In this document: positions 53,958 through 63,710 of the stretch, piece after piece
Numbering within the stretch: position 1 is the stretch's first letter
Layout of the letters: each line of letters starts with the position of its first letter
DNA from: Megalonaias nervosa
Taxonomy: Eukaryota > Mollusca > Bivalvia > Unionida > Unionidae
Direction: 5' to 3'
Assembly: GCA_016617855.1 (NCBI GenBank)
Contig: JAECUM010016705.1
Location: 1 to 64,000 of the forward strand
Length of the DNA: 64,000 bases
Notes under the pieces: generated by a model
What the model was told of the DNA's origin: nothing
Seen by the model: the letters and a program-made list of their open reading frames with translations, nothing else
The model's database searches: none
Program-made: the position numbers and the translations under genes

Positions 53958-55436
53958 ATGTCAACGTTCGATCAACGATCTCAGGAATTATTACAACAGA
54001 TCGTCACTAATACTGCTCCGGTAAGAACCACAATGATATCGGCGAGTTCAACTAATCCTGAATTCAGTATTAATTTTCCAACTGCAATACCAGCTTCCGA
54101 GATAGCATTAGCACAATTACGGGTTTATTATAGTTGGCCCAACATTAGGTCGACATCGTTTGGTGGACTACAACCGAATAATTCATTAGTATTTGCAAAT
54201 AAAAACAAACCCGATGGAACACCAGATTGGCAAGTAGTCAGTGTACCAACGGGAAGTTATCAAATCGAACAAATCAATGAAGAATTCCAACGCAGAATTA
54301 AATCCATCACAGGAAAAGAGTCAAAGATTGCCATTACCGTCCACGAGCCAACACTGTCTTCAGCCATTGAAATACTATCGCCGGATTACGCCGTGGATAT
54401 ATTTCAATCTTCGATTAGATCAGTGTTAGGATGGCCTGATGTCGCGCTTGTTTATGAAAGTTCGCCAGAACCACGCCGAGATGATTTCGTAGTAACTGAG
54501 TTACCATACACAACAATTCCAAAATATTTAACTGACCATGCTCAAGCAGATATTTATGATACGTATGTTTTAGACACAGACGGAACAAAGTATCCTTCGA
54601 TCACTATTGAAGAGGATGCGTTTCCAGATTTTCAATTTTACAAGAGAAAAGACAAAAGGTTTGGTATATATCAGGAGTATTATTTTTATGATATACCAAT
54701 TACAAATATTTCTGCAGCTATTAACGTTGATTATAATCGTAAAATTACTGATTTAGAAAATCTATTGTTGTCATTGTCGCAATTTTACAACAATGATACA
54801 AAACAACAAATTATTAAAACAAAAACAGATTTAAATCAAATACGATCAGATATGTATTTCATCAATAAAATTTTTGTTTTAAATTTCTTCTATGATAATA
54901 AATCTCTTGAATATAGAAAATTTGCACAATCAGTTATTAATTATTACAAAATAACTGTAGAACAACTTGAAACATTTGTAATACCAGATCTTGATATAAC
55001 TGTATTAAAAAGGAAACTCAATGACGTTATCTATAATTACTTTCCTCAAATCCTCGAATCATGGAGAAAGATAGCCCCACCGGCAAATATTCTCAGATAC
55101 AATAATGATCCGTACGGGGGCGGCCGTCGTGTTTCACCGGGTATCGTTAATATCACATCAACGATCGCTGTCAATTTAGTATGTGACGCCGTCGACGGCA
55201 GTTATCAAGTTGACACTGATAAATCCAATCAAGCCCAACAAGGATACATTCTCTACTCATTTACACCTCAAGTCCCTCCAGGTTATTTGATTGTATCAGA
55301 ACCAATCAATGTTGCTTATCTGCGATGTCACAGTCGTCTCTTATCACAGATAAATTTCAAACTTACTGACCAGTCTGGCCACTTGCTCGATCTTAGGTCG
55401 GAGTCGCTAAATATAAACTTTCATGTGAGATCGTAG
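53958..55436 (+). CDS. Penton-like minor capsid protein, intact
   Basis: 492 codons, from MSTFDQRSQELLQQIVTN. The N-terminal beta-rich part includes PEFSINFPTAIPASEIALAQ and SYQIEQINEEFQRRI. A long central helical insertion (residues about 255-370; LLLSLSQFYNNDTKQQI) follows. The C-terminus has SRLLSQINFKLTDQSGHLLD and a final INFHVRS strand, the C-terminal signature of penton-like single jelly-roll proteins in Polinton-related viruses. The large central insertion is unusual. The gene is uninterrupted, the longest intact frame in the element. The ATG lies in TATAATAATG. Confidence 0.7.
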   Translation: MSTFDQRSQELLQQIVTNTAPVRTTMISASSTNPEFSINFPTAIPASEIALAQLRVYYSWPNIRSTSFGGLQPNNSLVFANKNKPDGTPDWQVVSVPTGSYQIEQINEEFQRRIKSITGKESKIAITVHEPTLSSAIEILSPDYAVDIFQSSIRSVLGWPDVALVYESSPEPRRDDFVVTELPYTTIPKYLTDHAQADIYDTYVLDTDGTKYPSITIEEDAFPDFQFYKRKDKRFGIYQEYYFYDIPITNISAAINVDYNRKITDLENLLLSLSQFYNNDTKQQIIKTKTDLNQIRSDMYFINKIFVLNFFYDNKSLEYRKFAQSVINYYKITVEQLETFVIPDLDITVLKRKLNDVIYNYFPQILESWRKIAPPANILRYNNDPYGGGRRVSPGIVNITSTIAVNLVCDAVDGSYQVDTDKSNQAQQGYILYSFTPQVPPGYLIVSEPINVAYLRCHSRLLSQINFKLTDQSGHLLDLRSESLNINFHVRS

Positions 55437-55486
55437 AAAACACCAAGCAAAAAAAAAATGTCAAAGAGAACGTCAAGGATATTTTT

Positions 55487-56035
55487 TTACGGTTTAAAAT
55501 CAGCTGGGACAACTTTACAAGTAGATATTCTAGCTTCGTCGTCGTTGTCACTGGTGACTTCGTCATTGGTGACGTTGTCAGTGACGCAGTCACTAGTGAC
55601 ACAATCACTACAGTCACACTCAGTGACGAAGTCACCGTCTTTATCTTTAGCCAGTAATTCTTCCGCATCTTCGTTTATCAACTCAGTCATCGCCATGATA
55701 TCTTTCAGCTGTTTTATACGAGCGTGTACGAGTCTTTTCGTTTCGTATTCGTGAGATAATTCTAACCTAACCCGCTCGATGGCCCGTGAAAGAGGAACAA
55801 ATAATTTCACCTGCGTATCAGTGATTGCCGCCAGCGATCGTAACATCGCCTGTTGGATTATCTTTATAAATCTATAATCGGCGGGTAAGGTGTGTCTATT
55901 TTCTGATCTCCGAAATTGTAATGATTCAAAATCACTCATTATTTTTTTAGGATCAAGTAGATCAGATATTTTCACACCGCTGTGTTGTAATATCTTAATA
56001 GCAGAAATAATTGATGTGATGTTTTCGTGATTCAT
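55487..56035 (-). CDS. Helical protein with acidic repeat tail, 182 codons
   Basis: The start MNHENITSIISAIKILQHSG is followed by helical segments (RFIKIIQQAMLRSLAAITDT, LSRAIERVRLELSHEYETK). The C-terminal tail is built of short acidic Ser/Thr/Val/Asp repeats with CDCSDC. The tail corresponds to a GTGACG/GTCACT-rich DNA repeat at about 55550-55640. It is convergent with the penton gene, 50 bp away, and marks a switch of coding strand. Not recognised. The ATG follows TATAAAATA. Confidence 0.5.
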   Translation of the reverse strand: MNHENITSIISAIKILQHSGVKISDLLDPKKIMSDFESLQFRRSENRHTLPADYRFIKIIQQAMLRSLAAITDTQVKLFVPLSRAIERVRLELSHEYETKRLVHARIKQLKDIMAMTELINEDAEELLAKDKDGDFVTECDCSDCVTSDCVTDNVTNDEVTSDNDDEARISTCKVVPADFKP

Positions 56036-56149
56036 TATTTTATATATTATAAATTATTTGTTTAAATAAAAAATATATTTCTGAGTAAATATTTCTGAAT
56101 AAAAATAAAATATTTGAGAAAATCTGACCAAAGTCACAATATTGTTGGA

Positions 56150-56470
56150 TATATTGCCCATCAAATTCATAAAATCTGTACAGAAATCGCAAACTGACGG
56201 GCATTATACCCCTCAAATCCATAAAATCTGTACAGAATTCATAAAAAAAATCTGAATCATAATAAATATTTATAAAAAATACAATATTTTGCAGAATCTG
56301 TACAGAATTCGCAAACTGACGGGTATTATGCCCCTCAAATTCATGAAATCTGTACAAAATTCCAACGCAGACGGGTATTATGCCCATCAAATTCATGAAA
56401 TCTGTACAGAATTCGCAAACTGATGGGTATATTACCTATCAAATTCATAAAATCTGTACAGAATTCATAA
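56150..56470. repeat. 52-bp direct repeats between gene blocks
   Basis: CCCCTCAAATTCATGAAATC then TGTACAGAATTCGCAAACTG and ACGGGTATTATG recurs at about 56157, 56209, 56330, 56382 and, partly, 56437. An A/T-only spacer is inserted between copies two and three. It lies in the 1.2-kb non-coding gap between the virion and replication halves, where an origin or regulatory region could be; that is inference. Confidence 0.75.
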
Positions 56471-56749
56471 AAAATAAAATTTTATTATAATAAAAGTATT
56501 TCTGAATCAGATAAATATAAAAATATATTCTGAATTAGATAAAAATAAAAATATATTCTGAATCAAAATAAAGGTAATAGTTCTCTTTGAAGACTGTTTT
56601 TGAGATGATTTTTTGATTGGTTTTGTTTTTTGTTTTTTTTGAATGATTGTATGAATATATATAAATGATTATGATTTTGATGATATTTTTTGGACGGCAC
56701 AAACATATAACTGGATGATTGTATGAGTATGAATATATACAAATGGCGA

Positions 56750-57035
56750 TGACGGGGGAATCTTGTCTACGTCCAACAAATTTTGTACCCTCTCCCCCCA
56801 TACACAAACCCCGGGGAGTGCAAAAGTTCACCCACCACAAGGGTGGTATGATAGGAGAGTTTATTTTGTCTGTTGTGGATTTCGAGGAAATTCTCCTGGT
56901 TCCCCCACTATAATAGCATCTGTCGCCGAATGCAAGATAATATATCTTTAGCATTTTTGGAGACTCGAACACGCAGAGAGTCTACACTAGTGGATCCGCA
57001 CGCAAACACCTTAACCACACGGCCATCGGAGCTCT
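56750..57035 (-). mobile_element. tRNA-related SINE inside element 2
   Basis: The minus strand from about 57035 reads GCTCCGATGGCCGTGTGGTT with an A-box-like TGGCCGTGTGGTTAAGG. A B-box-like GTGTTCGAGTCTCC follows near 56970, a spacing typical of a tRNA-derived head. Body sequence follows to about 56750. No target duplication could be delimited. Its presence shows the element has sat in the host genome long enough to collect insertions. Confidence 0.55.
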
Positions 57036-57256
57036 ACAAATACACAGTTAAATTTAAGTATATAACTACTCGCAAGCCAGAACTATCTAGCAGTGATGCA
57101 TGGATCGATATATTCCAGTTCTTTCCGCGTGCTACAGTCTAAACAAAAAAATCGATAATGACTACCGCACACACGGCTTATGTAAAATCTGAATAACCTA
57201 CTATAATAACAAAAAAGGGAGACAACTACTTGATTACTCTTTCAGCGATGACGGAT

Positions 57257-57743
57257 TTATCTCTCTTCATTATATATATACCGGAATATAACTGAATATG
57301 CCGATTTGGTCATTTTTTCTGTAACACGTTGTACTGATCTCGAGTGAATACCAAAATATTTCCCAGCCGCATTCATAGAATTAAAAATTCTCTCTTCACC
57401 AGTCTCTGTATTTATGGACATAACCGATCTCTTTTCAAACATTTTACATCTCCCAGCATTTCCAAATATATTATTCTGACTTTGTGTAACAACCCGGAGG
57501 TTAGATAAATCATTATCTTTCGGGTTTGAATTGATGTGATCAACTACAAGTCCATCTTCGATGACCCCATGGAAACATTCTAATATGAACCTATGTGAGT
57601 GATATCTTTTTCTTTCCAATAGTAAATCTAAAATAACCAGCATTGTCAACAGTACCGACTGGTTTTTTTCGTTGACAATGTCTGATAACACCATCACGAG
57701 AAGCTTCATAATTTTTAAATATTGGATGTTTTACAAAATTCAT
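57257..57743 (-). pseudogene. HNH homing endonuclease (NUMOD-type), frameshifted
   Basis: The start MNFVKHPIFKNYEASRDG resembles a NUMOD4-type beginning. After a stop/slip near 57600, RFILECFHGVIEDGLVVDHI then NSNPKDNDLSNLRVVTQSQN forms the HNH nuclease core with D-H and N residues. A C-terminal NUMOD1-like DNA-binding helix (MNAAGKYFGIHSRSVQRV) follows. Such enzymes cut intron-less alleles to spread themselves and are common in large DNA viruses and phages. It stands alone between repeats and the zinc protein. The ATG follows a TATATATAAAA run. Confidence 0.75.
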
Positions 57744-57758
57744 TTTTATATATAATAA

Positions 57759-58064
57759 TTATTTGTCTAAATGATAATCTTGAAATCTGGCCAGATAGTC
57801 TTCAGCGGTTTTCAACGGAGATTCACCTGACGACTTCTTATCATAATATCGTTTTAGCTCTCTGTATCTTTTACCACCACACGCTACACATAACCGTGTT
57901 TCTCCTCTGACTCCAAAGCCGCATCGTAAACACGGTTTTGGTCCTAGACTACCTCTTCGGAAACTTTGCATGTGTTGACCACAGAATTCATTTACGCATG
58001 ATTTATTACAAGGAGTTGAAAATCCAATCATAAGCCATCGGCATTGGTTGTTTGTTTGAATCAT
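57759..58064 (-). CDS. Cysteine-rich zinc-binding protein, 101 codons
   Basis: MIQTNNQCRWLMIGFSTPCN opens the frame. Further cysteines lie in CVNEFCGQHMQSFRRGS, PCLRCGFGVRG and TRLCVACGGKRY, making three or four C-x2-C-type pairs that look like zinc ribbons. A helical basic tail follows. The ATG is in TATATATAATG. It is divergent from the replication gene at 58117 with a 52-bp A/T-only spacer, probably a shared promoter. Family not named; RNA polymerase-, helicase- or primase-accessory roles are only guesses. Confidence 0.55.
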   Translation of the reverse strand: MIQTNNQCRWLMIGFSTPCNKSCVNEFCGQHMQSFRRGSLGPKPCLRCGFGVRGETRLCVACGGKRYRELKRYYDKKSSGESPLKTAEDYLARFQDYHLDK

Positions 58065-58116
58065 TATATATATAATTAAAGTTTAATTAATCATATATAT
58101 TTGTCTTAAATATAGT

Positions 58117-61100
58117 ATGGAGGAATTTGAGAGATTATCCACAATTGAACCTTCCACCGCAAGATTTGATCTTGACAAATTACCAAAATCTAAATTTAAT
58201 TTTTCCATGCAAGATCTGGCTTTGATAAATAGTGATAAAACCGATCGTATCCGTGAAGGTAAAAAAAAATTTCGCGATGATGGTGCGGCTCATACTTGGT
58301 CCACATTCAGGATTATGAGCGACAAAGGTGTTGTTGTTGATGCTAGAATGAGTGACGAGCGAGGTAAAAATGTTATTAACTACCTTGATAATCAGCGATA
58401 TATTATTTTAGTAAAATTTATTGTTCATACAGATGATGATACTTGGATTATTCGTGACAAACGCTAACCTGGACGACTTCATACTGGAAATAATACTGTT
58501 ACATTAAATAAACAATCCAAGCCAGGTGTGCTTACCGGTATCGATAAACCATATTATGAAAGAGCGTATCCTGTTACTGCCGTTATATATGCAATATACC
58601 CGCTAAATAATAAACCCAGCGTTGGGGATCTCAAACCGATGAAAATTTCAAGACTAAACTGCGTAGAGGAACGAGTTATGGAACATTTCTCAAAAGCAAT
58701 ACGCGGAAACGGTTTAACAGATATAAGGACGCACAAAAATAAACGAGTGGGCAGAAACAGTTAGAGATACCGGAGCATCTATCAGTGACGTTACTGAGCT
58801 AGAAAAGAAATTAAAATTTCCAATAACAGTAAAAACACTGACCGGAGAGATTTTATATAAGTCAAAATACCCATCAAGGGGAGCTCCAATAACAATCATT
58901 GATCATAATGCACATGCATGGACCGATGCTGTAACAATATTTCCACGAGATAGGACAATTAGATTTTATGACGATTATTTATTCGATGCTATCGGTGATA
59001 TCAGTAAGAGCGACCCTGTATCTGTTTGGTTATTTCAGAGTTCAGAATCCGCATATTACGATCAATTTGTAAAACCTAACGGAGATATTTACCGTAGAGC
59101 ATCTCTCCACGAAGAAATGAAGAATCTTGCACTGAAATATAATTCTGATGATGTTGAAGTTGAACAATTACTAAATAATTGTTTTACAGTTCCATCAGTT
59201 GCGGCTCACTTTGCTCAGAAGAAAAATTTATGGTCGCCGACACGATCAGAATTCCATGAAGATGTTCAACGTAGTTGTGTCGAATATGGGCATGGCGGAT
59301 TATGGAATACCAAATACGATCATCGTAAAGTTATATCCGTTGATATGGTTGCGTGTTATCCTGGAAGTTTTCTTGGATACGGAGAGTGTTTGAAATACTT
59401 TGATAGATTCGGACATCCCACACATGAAATGAAAAGAGTTGCAATAAATGGGCCTTTACCTGATTTTGATTTAACCGGATTCGCTTGTGTAAAATCGTTT
59501 AAGTTCCGCGATTATCTTCATCCGATCGTTTATGTGTGGTTTGGTAGACATTTCTCAGAAAAACATTGGGTTCCAACGGTGTTATTACGATACATGCTTG
59601 ATGCTGTAATTTTAATATCGTTGAGTGTAAGTTAAGCTATTATATCATATCATTCGCAGAAACAAGTTTGGCTACCACAACAAAAACAACATTCGCCGTT
59701 AACAGATTGGGATAAAATCGATTATGAAAATAAAGTTGCAAAGGATCTCGGTAGAAAAATAATTGGTAAATTTACTCAAGATGGTTCGTATGATCATAAA
59801 CGGCATTGTACAAGATTGATCATGGATGATGCTGAGTTAGATTTTATAATTACTGATACAACGAACAAAGGAACATTTATAAGCAGAAGTAATGCTTATT
59901 TGTCAGACGGAACTAAACTAGGTACAGTAGTGAATTATATCGACGGTGAATCACCGCAGTTTACTCATTTAAGATCTTCTATGCTCGCTTACGTTTCTAT
60001 AAATTTATTATCGATGATAAATAGATTTCCTTGTTACGCTCTCAGAGTTGCTACGAATTCGTTTCATGTAGATAAAAAATATTTAGATTTGATAAAACCG
60101 TTACTTGGTAGCAGCGAATGGGGATCATGGAGAATAAAACAAGAAAGTATACTCGATTATTCTGAAACAGCAGATGTTGATATCAAAGAAATATACTACG
60201 GTAATGACAATCAAATACCAGTATCAACATCACCATGTGTATTTGATCCCGTGGCTAGACATAAAACCATTTATCTCAGTGGACCTGGAGGATCTGGCAA
60301 AACAACACATGCGATTGAATTATTTCGGCAGAGTTCGTCGGACATAATTGTATTGACACCTACACACAGACTAGCAAGAGAAATAAAACAACGATGAGTA
60401 AAATCATGTACATATCATAGTTTCTTCATATGGTGTGGAGATACATGGACACCTGAGCGAATGGGTGAGAAATATATTCCCAAAATCATCATCTGGGATG
60501 AAATTTGTACTGTGTCGTTGGAAACACTAAAAATATTTCTTGATTGGTTACTGACAAAAAATACTGCGGTAATTATGTGAGGCGATCATGGTCAACCACC
60601 ACCTTTCGTCGGTCAATCTGCGCACGAGTGGTTAAAATCGTTTGTGGATTATTACGAAGAAATACATGATGATCATAGAGCCATCGATGAACCTTTGAAG
60701 GAATTTAAAAGATTAATCAGACTACAGCCAGATAAAATACAATGTGAGATAATGCGTGAAATAATTCCAGAAACTCCTGTAAATGATTTTTGGAATTTAT
60801 GGAGACCAAATGATTTAATAGTTGCGAATAGAAAAATAGTTCGTGATGAATTACAAGAACAATTATTCCTGCGTCACAAGGAAAGATTTCCAACGTTACC
60901 TGTACCATTATGTTATCGCCCAGCGGATACTCGACGACAGAATATTGAAGTTGAAATTCCGGGAACAAATCAAAAACAAAATCTCGTATTAAATGATATT
61001 GTTTTAGTTGATGTTGATGTTGTTGAGAGCGCGTTGAACATGAATAACTCACCGTGGCAGCTAGGATATGCTATAACGATTCACTCGTCACAAGGACTAA

Positions 61101-61539
61101 CTATTACTGATACAAATATCTGGATTGTCGATGACAGAATCGAGTGGTCAAATCTAGTTTATCTAGCAGTATCTAGAGTCAGAAGAATATCTCACCTACA
61201 CAGAGTTGTCATAGACACCACAGAAAATAATGATCAAACTGTTAGTGACACCGAAGGTGTTATTGGCGTAATAAGAAAAAACTATTTGGTTATAAATTAT
61301 GTGACAAAAAAAATAATCGTGATTTTGATATTGATGTTGAAATTATTATGACATTTAAACAACGACAGAATAATTGTTGTGCAAGTTGTAACTGTAGTAT
61401 GCTGTGGAAATATTTGAGCAATAATCCAAAACAATTTACCGTGGATAGAATTAATAGTGATCTTGGTCATACGCGTGATAATGTGATGCTGACCTGTCTT
61501 GAATGCAATCGACGCAGGGGCGCTAGTTTACAAAAGTGA
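58117..61539 (+). pseudogene. Giant polymerase-B-like / SF1 helicase / HNH fusion, heavily broken
   Basis: Start MEEFERLSTIEPSTARFD. The N-terminal region leads to a polymerase-like motif ISVDMVACYPGSFLG (59331-59375) and YALRVATNSFHVDKKY at the position of motif C (about 60034-60080). An SF1 helicase follows: Walker A SGPGGSGKTTHAIELF (60277-60324), Walker B IIIWDEICT (60490), GDHGQPPPF (60581), GYAITIHSSQGLTI (61064) and YLAVSRV (61160). In a shifted frame from about 61270 the C-terminus is an HNH-like domain (CCASC, TVDRINSD, NVMLTCLECN) ending at 61539. Stops lie at 58465, 59633, 60395 and 60578, with slips near 58735 and 61270. It is probably the whole replisome core of the virus. Confidence 0.75.
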
Positions 61540-62500
61540 ACGCGGTGGTAATTGTGTGTCCTCAGGAATTACTTGTAATTGTTCGCGCACAAATCCACGC
61601 TGAGGAGCAGTTGAATCCAGTCTGTAGATTGCGGGTCTACCAGTGGATCTTACCACGCTAAAAATTTTATGTGTGGTCACACTCCAGATAGGATCAGTTG
61701 CTCTTTTTTTACCCCCTTCAAGTTCACCGGGTTCATATAAATATCTTACGGTAACATTACCTAGTACTGGTTGAGAGGAAGATTCACGTCGGTGTATTGG
61801 TATATATTTTTTGTGTGATTGAATTAGAAGGTTTCATAGAAGTTGCACGAGTAATTTCATTATTTAACGCAGCTATCACATTTGGTAATCTTGCAACCCA
61901 TTCGCGAGATCTTGTATCTGTATAAATTATTTCCTTCGCATACTGGTATCCAAATAACAGCTCAGCAAGTGTTCGATTAAATCTTTCAACGATTGCCTGA
62001 TCACGATGAATTTCGGTGTGTCCTCGTCTGATTTTGACATTATGTTTTTTCATCAACGATGATACTGCACCGAGAAATTCTTTGCCAGGATCAAACTGTA
62101 GCAACCGTGGCCATCGTAGACCACCAAGTTGATAAATTCGTTCAAACGCAGATGCAACTTCAGTTGCTGTTTTTGTTGACAGTGGTTCTGCTTCTTTATA
62201 TCTATTTGCAACGTCAACGACAGTTAGCGCGTATTTGTATGTGCTTGATTGACGTCTGCCAATTTTAATGGTATCGTGTGGTAAAAATAAAATATCTGCT
62301 TGATGAACTTCATTGGGAACGCTGACATCAAAATGTGCATACTGAATTTTTTTAGGTGGTGGTAGATAAATTTGCCATATTGCTTGTCATGCTAACCACG
62401 CTGCAGCAACAGCACGTGAAACCTTTGCAGCTTCGGCGAGTTTACTAATCGCTGCTTTACCCTTCCAATATCCTCTCGGGGAATAATAAATAGACTCCAT
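61528..62500 (-). pseudogene. Integrase of element 2 (rve-type), stop and frameshift
   Basis: The start MESIYYSPRGYWKGKAAISK is followed by a helical N-domain, then the TGA at 62387-62389. Next come VHQADILFLPHD (first catalytic Asp), YALTVVDVANRYKEAEPLS, LLQFDPGKEFLGAV (second Asp) and HRDQAIVERFNRTLAE (catalytic Glu), so all three catalytic acids are present. After a slip near 61785 the C-terminal domain reads NVTVRYLYEPGELEGGKKRA and TDPIWSVTTHKIFSVV. No chromodomain is present, unlike element 1. It is convergent with and overlaps the end of the fusion gene by 12 bp. The ATG is in TATAATG. Confidence 0.85.
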
Positions 62501-62520
62501 TATAATAATCATATAATTAA

Positions 62521-63025
62521 TTACCCAGCCCCTAACATAATTTTGCCTTTCATACCAGCTTTTACCAGAAAAGCAGCTAATTTTTCTCGAAATGATTTAT
62601 CTTTTATATTATTTATGGCATGAATTAATTTGATATCGGCGAGATGTCGTTGTTGTAAATCTTTACTTCGATAAGCAATATCATGAACGTAACACGCTTG
62701 ATCAATCTTGTTTACGGGATATTCTCCAGGTCGCGGTTGATCTTGGTTGTCGAGACGAATATCTAAATGAGTTCCTGGTCCACAATAATTATAACCCGGT
62801 AAGTGTTTTTCTCCGGGATATTTCGCCCACGGTAATCCTGGTAATTTTCCCAGCGCTGTAGCAGAGTCACCGCCGACTTTGTATTTGTTAGAAATAAATT
62901 TGTATTTTTTTTGTGCCACACTCAGCACACTTACCTATCAGTGCGCGTTTTTTATTTTTTGTTATTATTGTTGTTAATCCAGTGGTGGACGTGGCTGCCC
63001 TGCATTGAACACAATATAAATTCAT
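62521..63025 (-). pseudogene. Zinc-ribbon (DUF5679-like) plus phospholipase A2 domain
   Basis: MNLYCVQCRAATSTTGLT and KRALIGKCAECGTKK form a compact C-x2-C...C-x2-C zinc ribbon (63025-62888). In a frame shifted at an A8 run the sequence goes on to HLPGYNYCGPGTHLDIRL (calcium-loop-like) and CYVHDIAYRS with the catalytic His-Asp of viral-type phospholipase A2 (62521-62928). Parvoviruses use such a domain in VP1 to leave the endosome; a similar entry role is inferred. The A8 run could be a decay slip or a programmed frameshift. A 12-bp A/T spacer separates it from the divergent ATPase gene. Confidence 0.75.
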
Positions 63026-63037
63026 ATTATTTATTAT

Positions 63038-63703
63038 ATGGATATAATTGACTTTTCGGCGACACGAAAACAAGAACCAGTAATGCATCACCCAGCACTA
63101 CTGAATTCTATCAGGATGATAATAATAGGTCCATCTGGATCAGGTAAAACACAATTATTGCTTAATCTGATAATGAGATGGCTGAAGTGGGATAAATTAT
63201 ATTTAGTAGCTCCATCTGTAGATGATCAGCGATGCTACGAAGTACTCAAGGATTTTAATGAAAGTGCAAAGTTGCTGAATGAAGACAGTGACGTTATTGA
63301 CTTTATAACTGATATTGATGAAGCGCCATCTGTAGATGATCTGGATGGAAGCATTAATAATTTAGTAGTATACGATGATGTCATGTTGGACAAACAATCA
63401 AATCCAGCTAGGATATTTTCTCGAGGCAGGCATAAAATTACAGACGTGATTTATGTTACACAGCGTTATACACAAATTCCAAAAGTAATCTGAGATAACT
63501 GCAATATTTTGGTTGTGTTTAACGGAGTTGATAATCATACGCTGCAAAATATTTATTATACTTGGTGTTCAGGGGACATGGACATGATTAAGTTCAAACA
63601 CTTTTTTTCAAAAGCACAAGCTAGCCCATTTGGTTTTATAACAATAAACTTGCATGATCCAAGGTTAGGATATCGTAACGGACTTGATACAATATTTGGA
63701 TAA
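63038..63703 (+). pseudogene. Packaging ATPase (FtsK/HerA, A32-like), one stop
   Basis: MDIIDFSATRKQEPVMHHP opens the frame. The P-loop is IIIGPSGSGKTQLLLNLI (about residues 28-45), Walker B NNLVVYDDVM, then DVIYVTQRYTQIPK as the sensor-like region. A TGA at 63491-63493 interrupts it; the same frame is open to the end at 63703 (NCNILVVFNGVDNHT, ending LDTIFG). Total 221 codons, usual for the family. Unlike element 1, the P-loop is canonical. It is the last gene before the right TIR. Confidence 0.85.
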
Positions 63704-63710
63704 AAACCAC

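Noticed and set aside
56985..57035. Functional tRNA gene
   Set aside because: A- and B-box-like motifs are present but no cloverleaf with proper anticodon stem and acceptor pairing was found; SINE head is more likely.
50157..63703. Reassigned stop codon (TGA read through) in element 2
   Set aside because: TAA and TAG interruptions and frameshifts also occur, so decay explains the pattern better than an altered code.
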